Assembly: GCA_020425885.1 (NCBI GenBank) | Contig: JAGQRA010000712.1 | Location: 1 to 38,602 of the forward strand | Length of the DNA stretch: 38,602 nucleotides | DNA from: Planctomycetota bacterium | GTDB lineage: Bacteria; Planctomycetota; UBA1135; UBA2386 | Direction: 5' to 3' | Shown here: positions 1-7,201 of the stretch, piece by piece | Numbering within the stretch: the first letter of the stretch is position 1 | How the letters are laid out: each line of letters starts with the position of its first letter | The notes under the pieces: model-generated | Database searches by the model: none | Told to the model about the DNA's origin: nothing | What the model saw: the letters and a program-made list of their open reading frames with translations, nothing else | Program-made: the position numbers and the translations under genes

Positions 1-1027
1 CGTGGCAGACCGCGCAGCCGGTCGAGAGCCCGAGGAACACCGTCCCCATCGTGCTGACGCGGTCGATCACGTTGCGCACGTAGACCTCCTCGTCGATCGC
101 GCCGCCTTCGTTGGTCGTGATGTGGCAGCGGTTGAAACCCGAGGCGATGAGCTGGTCCGTGCTCGGGTCGGGCAGCAGGTCACCGGCCAGCTGCTCGACG
201 ACGAAGCGATCGAACGGCTGATTGTCGGCGAACGCGCGCACGACCTGGTCGCGGTAGGGCCACATCTCGCGGTAGTTGTCGAGGTGCAGGCCGTGGGTAT
301 CGCCGTAGCGCGCGGCATCGAGCCAGTAGCGCGCCATGTGCTCGCCGTAGGCCGGTGTCGCGAGCAGGCGATCGACGACCCGTTCGAGGGCATCGTCGGC
401 CTCGTCGGCGAGGAACGCGGCGAGCTCTTCGGGCGTCGGCGGCAGGCCGGTCAGGTCGAGGGTGACGCGGCGCAACAGCGTACGTCGATCGGCAGGCGCC
501 GACGGTCGCAGGCCGCGCCGTTCGAGCGTGGCGAGGACGAAGTGGTCGATCGCGTTGCGCGGCCAGGTCGGGTCGGCGACCCCCGGCAGCGCCGGCTCGA
601 CGGGCGGCGTGAACGACCAATGCTCGGACCACTCGGCGCCGGCCTCGATCCAGCGCACGAGCAGCTTCTGCTGCGCCTCATCGAGCGGCTTGTTGGTCTC
701 CGCCGGCGGCATCCGTTCGTCGGGATCCTCGGCCAGGATGCGACGCACGAGATCGCTGCCTTCGGCGTCGCCGGCGACGATCGCCGGCCCGTTCTGCCGT
801 GCGCCGAACGCATCGGCCTTCCGATCCAGTCGCAGCTTGCCCTTGCGCTTGCCGGCGTCCGGGCCGTGGCACTGGAAGCAGTGGTTGGCCAAGAGCGGCC
901 TGATGTCGCGATCGAAGTCGATCGACGTCGCGGGGGCTGCGGATTGGCCGGCCAACGCCGCAGTCAGCAAGGCCGGAATCAGCGGCAGGCAGGTCCGGCC
1001 GGGTATCGGGGTGGGAGAGCGAGGCAT
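1..1027 (-). CDS. Planctomycete cytochrome c-like (PSCyt1) / DUF1549 protein, C-terminus cut off by window edge
   Basis: The reading frame opens with ATG at 1027 and stays open to the left edge, so 342 codons are visible and the C-terminus is missing. Residues 1-30 look like a signal peptide. Residues 36-54 ([18 protein letters not shown]) carry a haem-binding CxxCH at 50-54, as in planctomycete cytochrome C-type (PSCyt1) domains. After about residue 150 the sequence matches DUF1549/PSCyt2 in style, with motifs such as [28 protein letters not shown] and [13 protein letters not shown]. The last visible residues, [10 protein letters not shown], contain a second CxxCH. Such proteins are large secreted or periplasmic proteins, usually followed by DUF1553, and are expanded in Planctomycetes. 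A biochemical function is not established, though links to polysaccharide breakdown have been proposed. The family call is strong. Confidence 0.9.
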   Translation of the reverse strand, partial: MPRSPTPIPGRTCLPLIPALLTAALAGQSAAPATSIDFDRDIRPLLANHCFQCHGPDAGKRKGKLRLDRKADAFGARQNGPAIVAGDAEGSDLVRRILAEDPDERMPPAETNKPLDEAQQKLLVRWIEAGAEWSEHWSFTPPVEPALPGVADPTWPRNAIDHFVLATLERRGLRPSAPADRRTLLRRVTLDLTGLPPTPEELAAFLADEADDALERVVDRLLATPAYGEHMARYWLDAARYGDTHGLHLDNYREMWPYRDQVVRAFADNQPFDRFVVEQLAGDLLPDPSTDQLIASGFNRCHITTNEGGAIDEEVYVRNVIDRVSTMGTVFLGLSTGCAVCH

Positions 1028-1139
1028 GGGCGGCGGCACAGTCTATCAAGGCGAGCCGGGACCTGACCGCGGATGATCCGCGGGGCTTTCTCGGGAAACC
1101 GAGCCTTGCGGGAAGGAGCGCGGACTAGAGTGTGCGCGG

Positions 1140-1163
1140 TCTCTCCCGCTCCGAAGGGAGAGA
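1140..1163 (+). promoter_or_regulatory. Hairpin in the leader of the RRM gene
   Basis: Bases 1140-1147 (TCTCTCCC) are the exact reverse complement of 1156-1163 (GGGAGAGA), giving an 8-bp stem with an 8-nt loop about 107 nt before the ATG of the RRM gene. It lies in the divergent region between the cytochrome-like gene and the RRM gene (1028-1270), which holds no other gene. An RNA element read by the RRM protein itself is possible but inferred. Confidence 0.4.
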
Positions 1164-1270
1164 GTCGAGCAACCGGGCCCGGCTTGGGTCCATTGCGGAA
1201 ACCGTTGTCGCGTTGGCAACGGCACCAACCTCGCAGTCCGCAACGGCTCGACACTGAGGATCGAATCGAA

Positions 1271-1585
1271 ATGGGTACCAGGCTCTACGTAGGCAATCTC
1301 TCGTTCAACTCCACCGAGGAGACCATCTCCCAGGCCTTCGGCGAAGACGGCCGTCAGGTCAGCAGCGTCTCCGTCGTGACGGATCGCGACACCGGCCGCC
1401 CGCGCGGCTTCGCGTTCGTCGAGATGGGCAGCGAGTCCGATGCCCAGGCCGCCATCAAGGCGCTCGACGGCACCGAACTCGACGGCCGGACGCTGCGCGT
1501 CAACGAGGCGCAGGAACGCCAGCCCCGCGGCGGTGACGGTGGTGGTGGCGGCGGAGGACGCGATCGCGGCCGCCGCGAGTGGTAG
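1271..1585 (+). CDS. RNA-binding protein with one RRM domain and a Gly/Arg-rich tail
   Basis: This 104-residue protein consists almost entirely of one RNA recognition motif. RNP2 is LYVGNL at 5-10 and RNP1 is RGFAFVEM at 45-52, both with the aromatic residues that stack on RNA bases. The tail from about 85 onward is Gly/Arg-rich (GGDGGGGGGGRDRGRR), as in cyanobacterial Rbp-type and other small bacterial RRM proteins, which bind single-stranded RNA in the cytoplasm and are often cold-responsive. The ATG at 1271 is chosen because the RRM fold begins two residues later. A longer in-frame extension to 1073 looks like untranslated leader. GAGGA about 10 nt upstream can serve as ribosome binding site. 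The leader contains a hairpin at 1140-1163. It is followed 21 nt later by a DUF2200 gene on the same strand. Confidence 0.93.
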   Translation: MGTRLYVGNLSFNSTEETISQAFGEDGRQVSSVSVVTDRDTGRPRGFAFVEMGSESDAQAAIKALDGTELDGRTLRVNEAQERQPRGGDGGGGGGGRDRGRREW

Positions 1586-1606
1586 TCGGTCGAGGGCGAA
1601 GCAATC

Positions 1607-1966
1607 GTGGCCGCCGCCTCACAGGATGAACGGATCGCGAAGATGACCTTCGCATCCGTCTACCCGCACTACGTCGACAAGGTCGTGAAGAAGGGGCGGA
1701 CCGAGCAGGAGCTGCGCCAGGTGATCACCTGGCTCACCGGCTTCACCGCGGCGAAGATCGACAAGCACATCGCCAAAGGGTCCACGTTCGCTGACTTCTT
1801 CGATCAGGCCGAGCTCAACCCCGGCGCGGAGAACATCAAGGGTGTGATCTGCGGCTACCGGGTCGAGGAGATCGAGAATGTGCTGACGCGGAAGGTTCGC
1901 TATCTCGACAAGCTCGTCGACGAGCTGGCCAAGGGCAGGAAGATGGAGAAGATCCTGCGGACGTAG
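1607..1966 (+). CDS. DUF2200 family protein
   Basis: This 119-residue soluble protein has the hallmark start of DUF2200, KMTFASVYPHYVDKVVKKGRT, followed by a WLTGF motif near residue 45 and conserved stretches such as IKGVICGYRVEEIENVLTRKVRYLDKLVDEL. The family is widespread and of unknown function, and the length is normal for it. The GTG at 1607 is preferred because it keeps the complete family N-terminus with a few leading residues; the first in-frame ATG is at 1643, immediately before TFASVYP. The gene follows the RRM gene by 21 nt and is probably co-transcribed with it. It ends 17 bp before the left boundary of the integrated element, so it is the last chromosomal gene before the insertion. 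Confidence 0.88.
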   Translation: MAAASQDERIAKMTFASVYPHYVDKVVKKGRTEQELRQVITWLTGFTAAKIDKHIAKGSTFADFFDQAELNPGAENIKGVICGYRVEEIENVLTRKVRYLDKLVDELAKGRKMEKILRT

Positions 1967-1983
1967 GGGTGGGGGCGGGCAGT

Positions 1984-2009
1984 GATTGGCACGCCCGGCA
2001 GGATTCGAA
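1984..2009 (+). repeat. attL: displaced 3' fragment of tRNA-Arg
   Basis: All 26 bases match 12045-12070, starting GATTGGCACG and ending GGATTCGAA. The sequence equals the T-loop, acceptor stem and CCA end of the tRNA-Arg(CCU) gene read on the minus strand, plus three bases beyond it. Identity stops at 2010 (G here, C in the tRNA) and at 1983 (T here, C at 12044). No other tRNA parts are present, which marks it as an attachment-site duplicate and not a second tRNA gene. Confidence 0.93.
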
Positions 2010-2068
2010 GACCCCGGACCAACCCGCGCATTCGTGCGTCAGGTTGAGTCACGGCGTCGCCGACTGCC

Positions 2069-3361
2069 TCAACTCGCTGCGGTTGCTGCATCATCGCCTC
2101 CCTGGCGATCCTGGTTGCTGTGTCTGTCCGCGTCACGCTGACCCCGCCCGGGTCCGCCGTCACTGCACACCTGGCTGAACATTCGCGGTACCGGCACGAG
2201 GTTCCGCATCGTCTCGGTCACGATCTCGTCGTCCATCGTGCCGTAGGTCTCCAGGGTCAGGGTGATGCTGCTGTGCCTCATCACCTTCTGCGCCACCTCG
2301 ACCGGCACGTCCAGTTCGCGGAGGATGCGGACGCAGCTGTAGCGCAAGCTGTGGAAGTCGAGCCGCTGATCGACCGGGCGGTGGGTCGGGATGATGCCGG
2401 CGTGCGCCGCGTCCCGACGCACGTGTTCCGGTAGGCGATCAGGGACATGGAACACATGGTCACCCTGCTGCACTGGCTTGCCGGCCCTTGCGCCGCGGTC
2501 TTTGCGCACCTGCTTCAAGGCCGCAGCGACGAACCCCTGCAGCGGGAGGCTCGCATCGCGCCTGTTCTTCGTGAACCTGCCGCTGATCGTGAGGTGCGGC
2601 ATGTCGCCGTCGAGCACCAGGTCCTCCCACCTGATCGACCCCAGCTCCGACGCCCTGAGGCCGGTGGTAGCCGCCGTCCAGTAGAGCAACGCTCGATCGT
2701 GGCCGAAACGCTGCAGTTCTTCGGCGTTCTTCGGCATGCGTCCGCCATGCGAATTCGCATAGTTCTGGATCGGCCGCACGAGCGTCGCCTCGGCGAGCAA
2801 CTCGACCTCGGCGAGGGTGAGTCCGCGGCGCTTGAACTTCCTGTCTCCGTCGCGGGTTTTGCTGCGCGCCTTCAGCAGCACGAATGGGTTCTCGTTCCAG
2901 TTCCCCGCCTCGACCAACCAGTTGCCGAATGCCTTCAGCGTGGCGACGTGGCCAGAGTAGGTCTTCACGCTGAACTCGCGCCGCACCTCATCCAGATGGC
3001 GAGCGACGGAGCTGGCCGTGAAGTCCGGGAGTCTGACGGCGTTCGCCGCGGCGATCGCCTCGCGCAGGTGCTGCACGACGGCGCGGACATACTTCGGCGC
3101 GCAGTTCTTCGCGCGGAGGTGGTTGCGGTGGTCGAGGACAAACTCGTCGATCGGCCGCTGGCGCTGCTCAGCGAACTTGTCGACGATCCCGGCCCGGGCA
3201 CGCTCAGCCTCGAGGCGACGATCGGCGAGGATCTGCTCCGCGATCCGAAAGTTGCTCGTCTTCGTGCTCTCGCGGCGTTCGCGACCGCTGGCATCCCGGA
3301 AGAGGATCTGCCAGAAGGGAGAGCCGGGGCGCTTGTAGGGGTTGCTGCGCTTCTTGGCCAT
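2069..3361 (-). CDS. int: Tyrosine recombinase, probable integrase of the element
   Basis: This 430-residue protein has the phage-integrase layout: an N-terminal region, a SAM-like core-binding domain (about 65-165) and a catalytic domain (about 180-390). Visible catalytic residues are Arg236 in ATTGLRASEL, probable Lys265, His337 and Arg340 in the HSLR box, His363 in MRHSS and the nucleophile Tyr373 in ETYG. The tail after about 395 is polar and low in complexity. It lies beside the left attachment repeat and reads toward it, as expected for the enzyme that recombines the tRNA site. The ATG at 3361 follows the stop of the AlpA-like gene by 3 nt, so it is the last gene of a leftward operon. 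The stop codon lies within a short GTTGAG/CTCAAC inverted repeat (2043-2073). Confidence 0.95.
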   Translation of the reverse strand: MAKKRSNPYKRPGSPFWQILFRDASGRERRESTKTSNFRIAEQILADRRLEAERARAGIVDKFAEQRQRPIDEFVLDHRNHLRAKNCAPKYVRAVVQHLREAIAAANAVRLPDFTASSVARHLDEVRREFSVKTYSGHVATLKAFGNWLVEAGNWNENPFVLLKARSKTRDGDRKFKRRGLTLAEVELLAEATLVRPIQNYANSHGGRMPKNAEELQRFGHDRALLYWTAATTGLRASELGSIRWEDLVLDGDMPHLTISGRFTKNRRDASLPLQGFVAAALKQVRKDRGARAGKPVQQGDHVFHVPDRLPEHVRRDAAHAGIIPTHRPVDQRLDFHSLRYSCVRILRELDVPVEVAQKVMRHSSITLTLETYGTMDDEIVTETMRNLVPVPRMFSQVCSDGGPGRGQRDADRHSNQDRQGGDDAATAAS

Positions 3362-3364
3362 CGC

Positions 3365-3607
3365 CTACGGCTCCATGTAGGTCAGGACCAACACGGCGGA
3401 GACTACGACCTTCCCGACCACCTTGCGTTTCCGAGGGAAGCCACTGCGAGGATCGGCCCACAAGCGGCCCAACGTGGCGCGTGACAGACCCGTCGCCTCG
3501 ATGGTGTCTTTCACCGTCCAGAACGGCTTGCGGAGGTGATCGGGGAGAGCGTGCCAGGATGCCGGCAACTCGCCTGCGGATACGCCGGGATTGGCACGCG
3601 AGGTCAT
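3365..3607 (-). CDS. AlpA-like HTH protein, possible directionality factor
   Basis: This 80-residue protein has a helix-turn-helix of the AlpA/excisionase kind at about residues 28-60: WTVKDTIEATGLSRATLGRLW followed by GFPRKRKVVGKVV, which resembles the helix, turn and wing of AlpA-type regulators. The start is taken at ATG 3607 because it overlaps the stop of the upstream gene as ATGA, a typical translational coupling. The frame extends further upstream to 3667 but that part is antisense-like filler within the neighbouring gene. It sits directly upstream of the integrase with a 3-nt gap, where recombination directionality factors usually lie. AlpA-like proteins can activate integrase expression or promote excision. 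The role here is inferred from fold and position. Confidence 0.75.
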   Translation of the reverse strand: MTSRANPGVSAGELPASWHALPDHLRKPFWTVKDTIEATGLSRATLGRLWADPRSGFPRKRKVVGKVVVSAVLVLTYMEP

Positions 3608-3807
3608 GCCGCCACCTGGTGCGTTTTCTTCGAACCGAGTCGCAGCGACCGCAGGACGGCTCCCCATTCAAACCGTATCGATGCACCGATGCGCACCGAT
3701 GGGATCGCGCCGGCTCGCTCAAGCTGGCGGACCTTGGGAGTGCCGCACTGGAGGCGTCGTGCGAGTTCGTCAGCTGTCAGCAGTCTCTCCGTCGGGTTTG
3801 GGTCCAT
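3604..3807 (-). CDS. Excisionase-family (MerR-like) small DNA-binding protein
   Basis: This 67-residue protein is a single winged helix-turn-helix of the HTH_17/excisionase type. LLTADELARRLQCGTPKVRQLERAGAIPSVRIG gives the helix-turn-helix, and IRFEWGAVL gives the wing and last helix. It ends in a basic stretch. ATG 3807 is preceded by CGAGG. Its stop overlaps the ATG of the next gene (ATGA). It is the first of two small DNA-binding proteins between the two recombinase genes. Which of the two serves as the directionality factor cannot be told from sequence, and each may serve a different recombinase. Confidence 0.82.
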   Translation of the reverse strand: MDPNPTERLLTADELARRLQCGTPKVRQLERAGAIPSVRIGASIRFEWGAVLRSLRLGSKKTHQVAA

Positions 3808-3851
3808 GACCTCGTGCTATCGGGAACAGCCGCGATCCGAAATGGCGTGGC

Positions 3852-4460
3852 CTAGTGTTGGTCGTGAATGGCGGCGCATGGTGGGGTTTTCGGCGACTTC
3901 CTCTGCTTCAGATCGCGCTCCTTAATGACGTCCCCGAGCCTCACATGGGCGATGCCGCCTAGGCTCTCGTTCGGGATGGGCTGGCGCCTCCTCTTGACCC
4001 AGCCGCGTACCACGTCAGTTGTTAGCCCGGCTTGTGCCGCAGCCTCAGCAATGGTCATCAAGTCGTCCGCGCTGCTGGGCTTGTCGGTGGCGGTGCTCAG
4101 GCTCCGCACGTGCAGCTCTTCGACGATCTCCGAGCACTTGACCAGCCCTTCGCCGACCGTCGCGAGCAGTTCCAGGCGCCCCAGCTCACCGGCATCCTCA
4201 TGGTGTCGCCGAACCTCCTCGCATGCCGTGCCGAGGTCTCGGAACGGAGCCATCTCGGACACGGTCAGGGCCTGCCGCAGAGTTGGGTAGAGGCCACATA
4301 GGGCCCCATGCACCCTATCGATCGCGATTGCGACCCCTTGCGTTTTGACGTCCCCGAGCCAACTCCTCAGGGCCTCGTTCCATGCCAGGAACTTGTTGCC
4401 GGCGCTTTGAACCTGCAACGCGGCCTCAACGAATGGCCGGTGCTCAGAGAAATCAGTCAT
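3852..4460 (-). CDS. Unrecognised protein with C-terminal helix-turn-helix
   Basis: I do not recognise the first 130 residues of this 202-residue protein. They are mostly helical, with segments such as EAALQVQSAGNKFLAWNEALRSWLG and LGRLELLATVGEGLVKCSEIVEELHVRSL. Residues from about 145 to 195 carry an HTH (LMTIAEAAAQAGLTTDVVRGW, then a basic turn and IAHVRLGDVI), similar to excisionase or MerR heads. The start at ATG 4460 has a good ribosome binding site, GGAGGG 7 nt upstream. An alternative ATG at 4625 overlaps the stop of the second recombinase as ATGA and would give 257 residues. The extra 55 residues are Gly/Pro/Arg-rich and less convincing, but coupling makes this start possible. A DNA-binding regulator of the element is the likely role. 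Confidence 0.72.
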   Translation of the reverse strand: MTDFSEHRPFVEAALQVQSAGNKFLAWNEALRSWLGDVKTQGVAIAIDRVHGALCGLYPTLRQALTVSEMAPFRDLGTACEEVRRHHEDAGELGRLELLATVGEGLVKCSEIVEELHVRSLSTATDKPSSADDLMTIAEAAAQAGLTTDVVRGWVKRRRQPIPNESLGGIAHVRLGDVIKERDLKQRKSPKTPPCAAIHDQH

Positions 4461-4621
4461 CGAACCGCCCTCCCGCCCAGGGAGATCGATGACCGGGCAC
4501 GCCGTCCTGGGCGGTTCTGGCTGGCCGGCGCCGCCGTGGGAGCGACCCACGACGTTGCCCGGTACGGTGAGTGTGCCCCGCCGTTGGCGAAGATCCAAGT
4601 ATCCGCAGGCGGCGGTGGCAG

Positions 4622-5617
4622 TCATGCATCCACCAGGGCCAGGGCGCGGCGACGATTCTCGTCGTGCTTGTCGAGGTAGGCGCTGGCGGCGCTCAGGCTC
4701 TTCCACTCGCCGAGCGCCATGAGTTCGTCGAGGCTGCCGCGACGGGCAAGCTCGGACGCGGCCGCGTGCCTCAAGCCATGCGGCCGACACGCTGCCTTCA
4801 CGCCGGCCTCGCGGGCCCTGGTCTTGAGCATGCTCCGAATGCTCTCGCCGGTCAGGTGGTCGCGGTGGTCTTGGCGGTCGAGCCGATGGAAAAGGGCGCC
4901 CGGCCCGTCGCCCCTGACGGCCAGCCAGCGCCATAGCGCCGCGGCCGCCCTGTCGGACACCAGGACGGGCTTTCGTGCTCGGTGGCCCTTCCTGCGCGGC
5001 GCGACGGTGCCGGCTTCGAGGTCGACATCGCGGAGCCGCAGGTTGCAGACTTCGCCACGGCGAAGCGCGCAGCAGTAGAGCGCCCGCACGATGGCGGCGT
5101 CGCGAACGGCCCGCGCGTCGCCTTGCTCAGCGAGTTCGTCAACATGACGTAGGAGACGCTCAACGTCTCCGCGGGACGGTCCGCGGCGGTCCTGGACGCG
5201 CTCGCGCTTCGGTGCGACGCCCTCGATCTGGAAGGCAATCAGGCCCGCCCGCCTACAGCATCGCAGTAGCGAGGCTATCGCGCTGAGCTGGCCGGCGACC
5301 GACGCCGGCGCAAGGTGCTCCAGCAGTTGGTCGCGCCAGGCCACGAGCAGTTCGTGGGCTCCGCCGGCGCCGGCCTCGCAGAGCAGCCGCAGGCCATCCT
5401 GCTGGTCGGTGGTGTTTGGGATCGCCCAGGAAGTGAAGCGGCGCAGCGCGCGGGCGTAGGCGCGGCGAGCGTCGTCGCTGACCGAGTCCAGCCAGCGCGC
5501 GATGATCTCGGCCGGCGCGACGTCCAACGCCTTGCTGGCGGCCGGCGACAACGATGGAAGGAGCCGCAACACCGCATCGTTGTGCGCGGTCGCGGGAACG
5601 GATACAGCCTCAGTCAT
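4622..5617 (-). CDS. Second tyrosine recombinase, XerC/D-like
   Basis: This 331-residue protein has an N-terminal core-binding domain (about 35-125) and a catalytic domain (about 140-325). Catalytic residues visible are Arg186 in CALRRGEV, probable Lys210, His280 and Arg283 in PHGLRH, Trp305 in LGEWKS, where many integrases have His, and Tyr314 in SAYLD. The complete R-K-HxxR-W-Y set suggests an active enzyme. It differs strongly from the 430-residue integrase and is nearer in size and layout to XerC/XerD-type or plasmid/integron-type recombinases. Its stop overlaps ATG 4625 of the next frame. Possible roles are resolution of element multimers or a second recombination site. It is first or second in the leftward control operon, 81 nt after the ribbon-helix-helix gene. 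Confidence 0.92.
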   Translation of the reverse strand: MTEAVSVPATAHNDAVLRLLPSLSPAASKALDVAPAEIIARWLDSVSDDARRAYARALRRFTSWAIPNTTDQQDGLRLLCEAGAGGAHELLVAWRDQLLEHLAPASVAGQLSAIASLLRCCRRAGLIAFQIEGVAPKRERVQDRRGPSRGDVERLLRHVDELAEQGDARAVRDAAIVRALYCCALRRGEVCNLRLRDVDLEAGTVAPRRKGHRARKPVLVSDRAAAALWRWLAVRGDGPGALFHRLDRQDHRDHLTGESIRSMLKTRAREAGVKAACRPHGLRHAAASELARRGSLDELMALGEWKSLSAASAYLDKHDENRRRALALVDA

Positions 5618-5698
5618 GGTGCCTCCTGCCTCTACAGGGGGTTGCCAAGGGCCTCGTCGGCGTTACCGCGCCGGCGGGGCCCACTTCATCGTGGGGAG

Positions 5699-6097
5699 CT
5701 ACATTCGGGAAATCACGTCTTCGACGACCGGCGACGTCACGACCTTCGGCAGGACGTCGCCGGGCTCGATCTCGGGGTTGGCATCGAGGAACTCCTGCGC
5801 GAAGCGCGCGACGACGCGGGAGAGCGGCTTGCGCCAGCGGCTCGACATCACGGTGTCCGACACCTTGACCTGGAACCGACCGCGCGAGTGCTTGACCTCC
5901 CAGACATCGTAGTCACCTTGCGTGGGGTAGGGAAGGTGGGCTGCGGTTGTTAGCCTCGACCTCGCTTTCTGCAGACGCTTCAACGCGCGCTCGAACGCGT
6001 CGGACGCGATCTGGGACCAGTTCGGGCCCGCGGTCGTGCGAACGGCCTTCATCCGATCGAACAGTTCGTCGGGGACGTAGACCGTGACGCGCGCCAT
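5699..6097 (-). CDS. Ribbon-helix-helix DNA-binding protein
   Basis: The N-terminal 45 residues of this 132-residue protein fit a CopG/Arc/MetJ-type ribbon-helix-helix: the strand RVTVYVPDELF, then a helix (DRMKAVRTT), a turn (GPNWSQ) and a second helix (IASDAFERALKRL). The C-terminal 85 residues are not recognised. The ATG at 6097 has GGAG 5 nt upstream and puts the ribbon strand at residues 3-8. An upstream in-frame extension to 6223 is unlikely. It heads the leftward control operon and is probably a repressor of it and/or of the divergent cargo module. A partition or antitoxin role is possible, but no toxin is adjacent. A promoter-like sequence lies just upstream at 6105-6133. Confidence 0.8.
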   Translation of the reverse strand: MARVTVYVPDELFDRMKAVRTTAGPNWSQIASDAFERALKRLQKARSRLTTAAHLPYPTQGDYDVWEVKHSRGRFQVKVSDTVMSSRWRKPLSRVVARFAQEFLDANPEIEPGDVLPKVVTSPVVEDVISRM

Positions 6098-6104
6098 GGG
6101 ACTC

Positions 6105-6133
6105 CATATGCATACATCGAACCCTACAGTCAA
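6105..6133 (-). promoter_or_regulatory. Promoter candidate for the leftward control operon
   Basis: On the minus strand TTGACT (6133-6128) is followed after exactly 17 bp by CATATG (6110-6105), a reasonable -35/-10 pair. The predicted start of transcription would lie only a few bases before ATG 6097, so the message would have a very short leader that includes the GGAG. The call rests on consensus matching only. Confidence 0.4.
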
Positions 6134-6384
6134 GGGTTTCGTGTCCGAAGAAACGCGCCGACCCATCCTCGGAGTCGTTCTTGGGGGAGTCTGGCCGGCC
6201 AGAATCTCAGGCGGGACCGGCATGCAGGGCGCCTCTTACCGACGGTGGTATTGGCAGTTACGACCATGCGGGTAGACCTCCTGTTGACAGTAGTTGACAC
6301 GCTGTAGGGTAGGAGGCTTCTCTTCCGCACTGCTTGGGTCTACCCACTCAAGTGAGGCGCTCGCTCGCTCGATAGCAAGACAGC
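6134..6384. promoter_or_regulatory. Divergent control region with paired TTGACA motifs
   Basis: This non-coding stretch separates the leftward control operon from the rightward cargo module. It is less GC-rich than the surrounding genes. TTGACA occurs twice in the rightward direction, at 6284-6289 and 6294-6299, spaced one helical turn apart. The first copy lies within a CTGT..ACAG inverted repeat (6281-6290). TAGGGT at 6305 is a weak -10 candidate. Binding of the ribbon-helix-helix protein here is a reasonable guess, not shown. Confidence 0.4.
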
Positions 6385-6588
6385 ATGTCCGACTTCCTCT
6401 TCGCGCAACCGTCGACCCTCTCAGGGACCGCACGCATCGTCGACCTCGGCGGCGTGTTCGACGACTACAACACAAGCGCGACGACCGAGGAAGCGGACGC
6501 GCGCGCCCTTCGCGCCGACTGGCAGGCTGTCGGCGCTGATCTCTCTCAAGCCATGGAGAGCGTGCGCGAAGAGCTCGATCTGGCGTGA
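6385..6588 (+). CDS. 67-residue acidic protein coupled to DUF2335 gene
   Basis: This small protein has no signal peptide or membrane segment. It has a compact N-terminal part (FLFAQPSTLSGTARIVDLGGVFDDYN) and an acidic helical second half (TEEADARALRADWQAVGADL, then MESVREEL). I recall similar small proteins, beginning with an F-L-F-A-x-P-S motif and containing LDLGG and EEAD, placed just before DUF2335 genes in other bacteria and on mobile elements; this cannot be checked here. Its stop overlaps the GTG start of the DUF2335 gene (GTGA), so the two are translationally coupled and probably act together. There is no clear ribosome binding site. It is the first gene of the only rightward module in the element. 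Confidence 0.78.
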   Translation: MSDFLFAQPSTLSGTARIVDLGGVFDDYNTSATTEEADARALRADWQAVGADLSQAMESVREELDLA

Positions 6589-7025
6589 GCAGCAAGAGCA
6601 AGCGCACCCGGTCTTCTGCGCAACCTCCTGCGACCGCATCGCCTCAGTCGATGGCCACCGTCACGACGACGGCTTCGTCTTGGGTAGGGCCGCTTCCGCC
6701 GCCCGAAGCTCTGCAGCACTACGAGGCGATCCACCCCGGCTTGGCCAACCGAATCGTGACCATGGCCGAGGAACAGTCTGCCCACCGGCGAGGGATCGAG
6801 ACGTCCGTTGTGAACGGCAACCTCGAAGCTCAGCGACGAGGGCAGTGGCTCGCCTTCGTTCTTGCCCTCGCCGTGATGGGGTTCGCCGGAGTTCTGGTCT
6901 ACGCAGGGATGACGGCACCCGGTGTAGGACTGGTCATCACGGAGATTGCTGGCTTCGTTGGAGTGTTCCTCTGGGGGAGAAAGAAGCAGGCCGAAGAGCG
7001 GGCCGAGAAGCGGCTGCGAAGTTAG
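6585..7025 (+). CDS. DUF2335 family predicted membrane protein
   Basis: This 146-residue protein fits DUF2335. A variable polar N-terminus is followed by PLPPPEALQHYEAIHPGLANRIVTMAEEQSAHRR (about 36-69), the signature of the family, then a linker and two membrane segments at about 88-107 and 112-130, and a basic cytoplasmic tail (GRKKQAEERAEKRLR). The GTG start at 6585 lies within the upstream stop (GTGA). The family is common on mobile elements and has no established function. The arrangement of a small soluble protein coupled to a two-helix membrane protein resembles some toxin-antitoxin and defence modules. That is inference only. Confidence 0.87.
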   Translation: MSSKSKRTRSSAQPPATASPQSMATVTTTASSWVGPLPPPEALQHYEAIHPGLANRIVTMAEEQSAHRRGIETSVVNGNLEAQRRGQWLAFVLALAVMGFAGVLVYAGMTAPGVGLVITEIAGFVGVFLWGRKKQAEERAEKRLRS

Positions 7026-7201
7026 CCCCACCTCGCCGCCGGCCAGACGGCCTGGCCTCGACAGCACGTCAAGTCGAACGTTGCCGTTTGCGGATATGGG
7101 CACAATCGCAGGCGCGATGTGTTTCCGTCCAACTGGGTGGTCGAATCACCCGCGGGCGCTTACCCTGTGCAGGAGTCCGCTCACGAACCAGAGGAAGAAT
7201 G

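Noticed and set aside
1984..2009. A second tRNA gene at the left boundary
   Set aside because: Only the 3' part is present, with no D-arm or anticodon arm. It is the attachment duplicate.
4461..4934. N-terminal extension of the 202-residue HTH protein to 4934
   Set aside because: Most of the extension is antisense-like filler inside the second recombinase gene. Only ATG 4460 (good ribosome binding site) and ATG 4625 (ATGA overlap) are reasonable starts.
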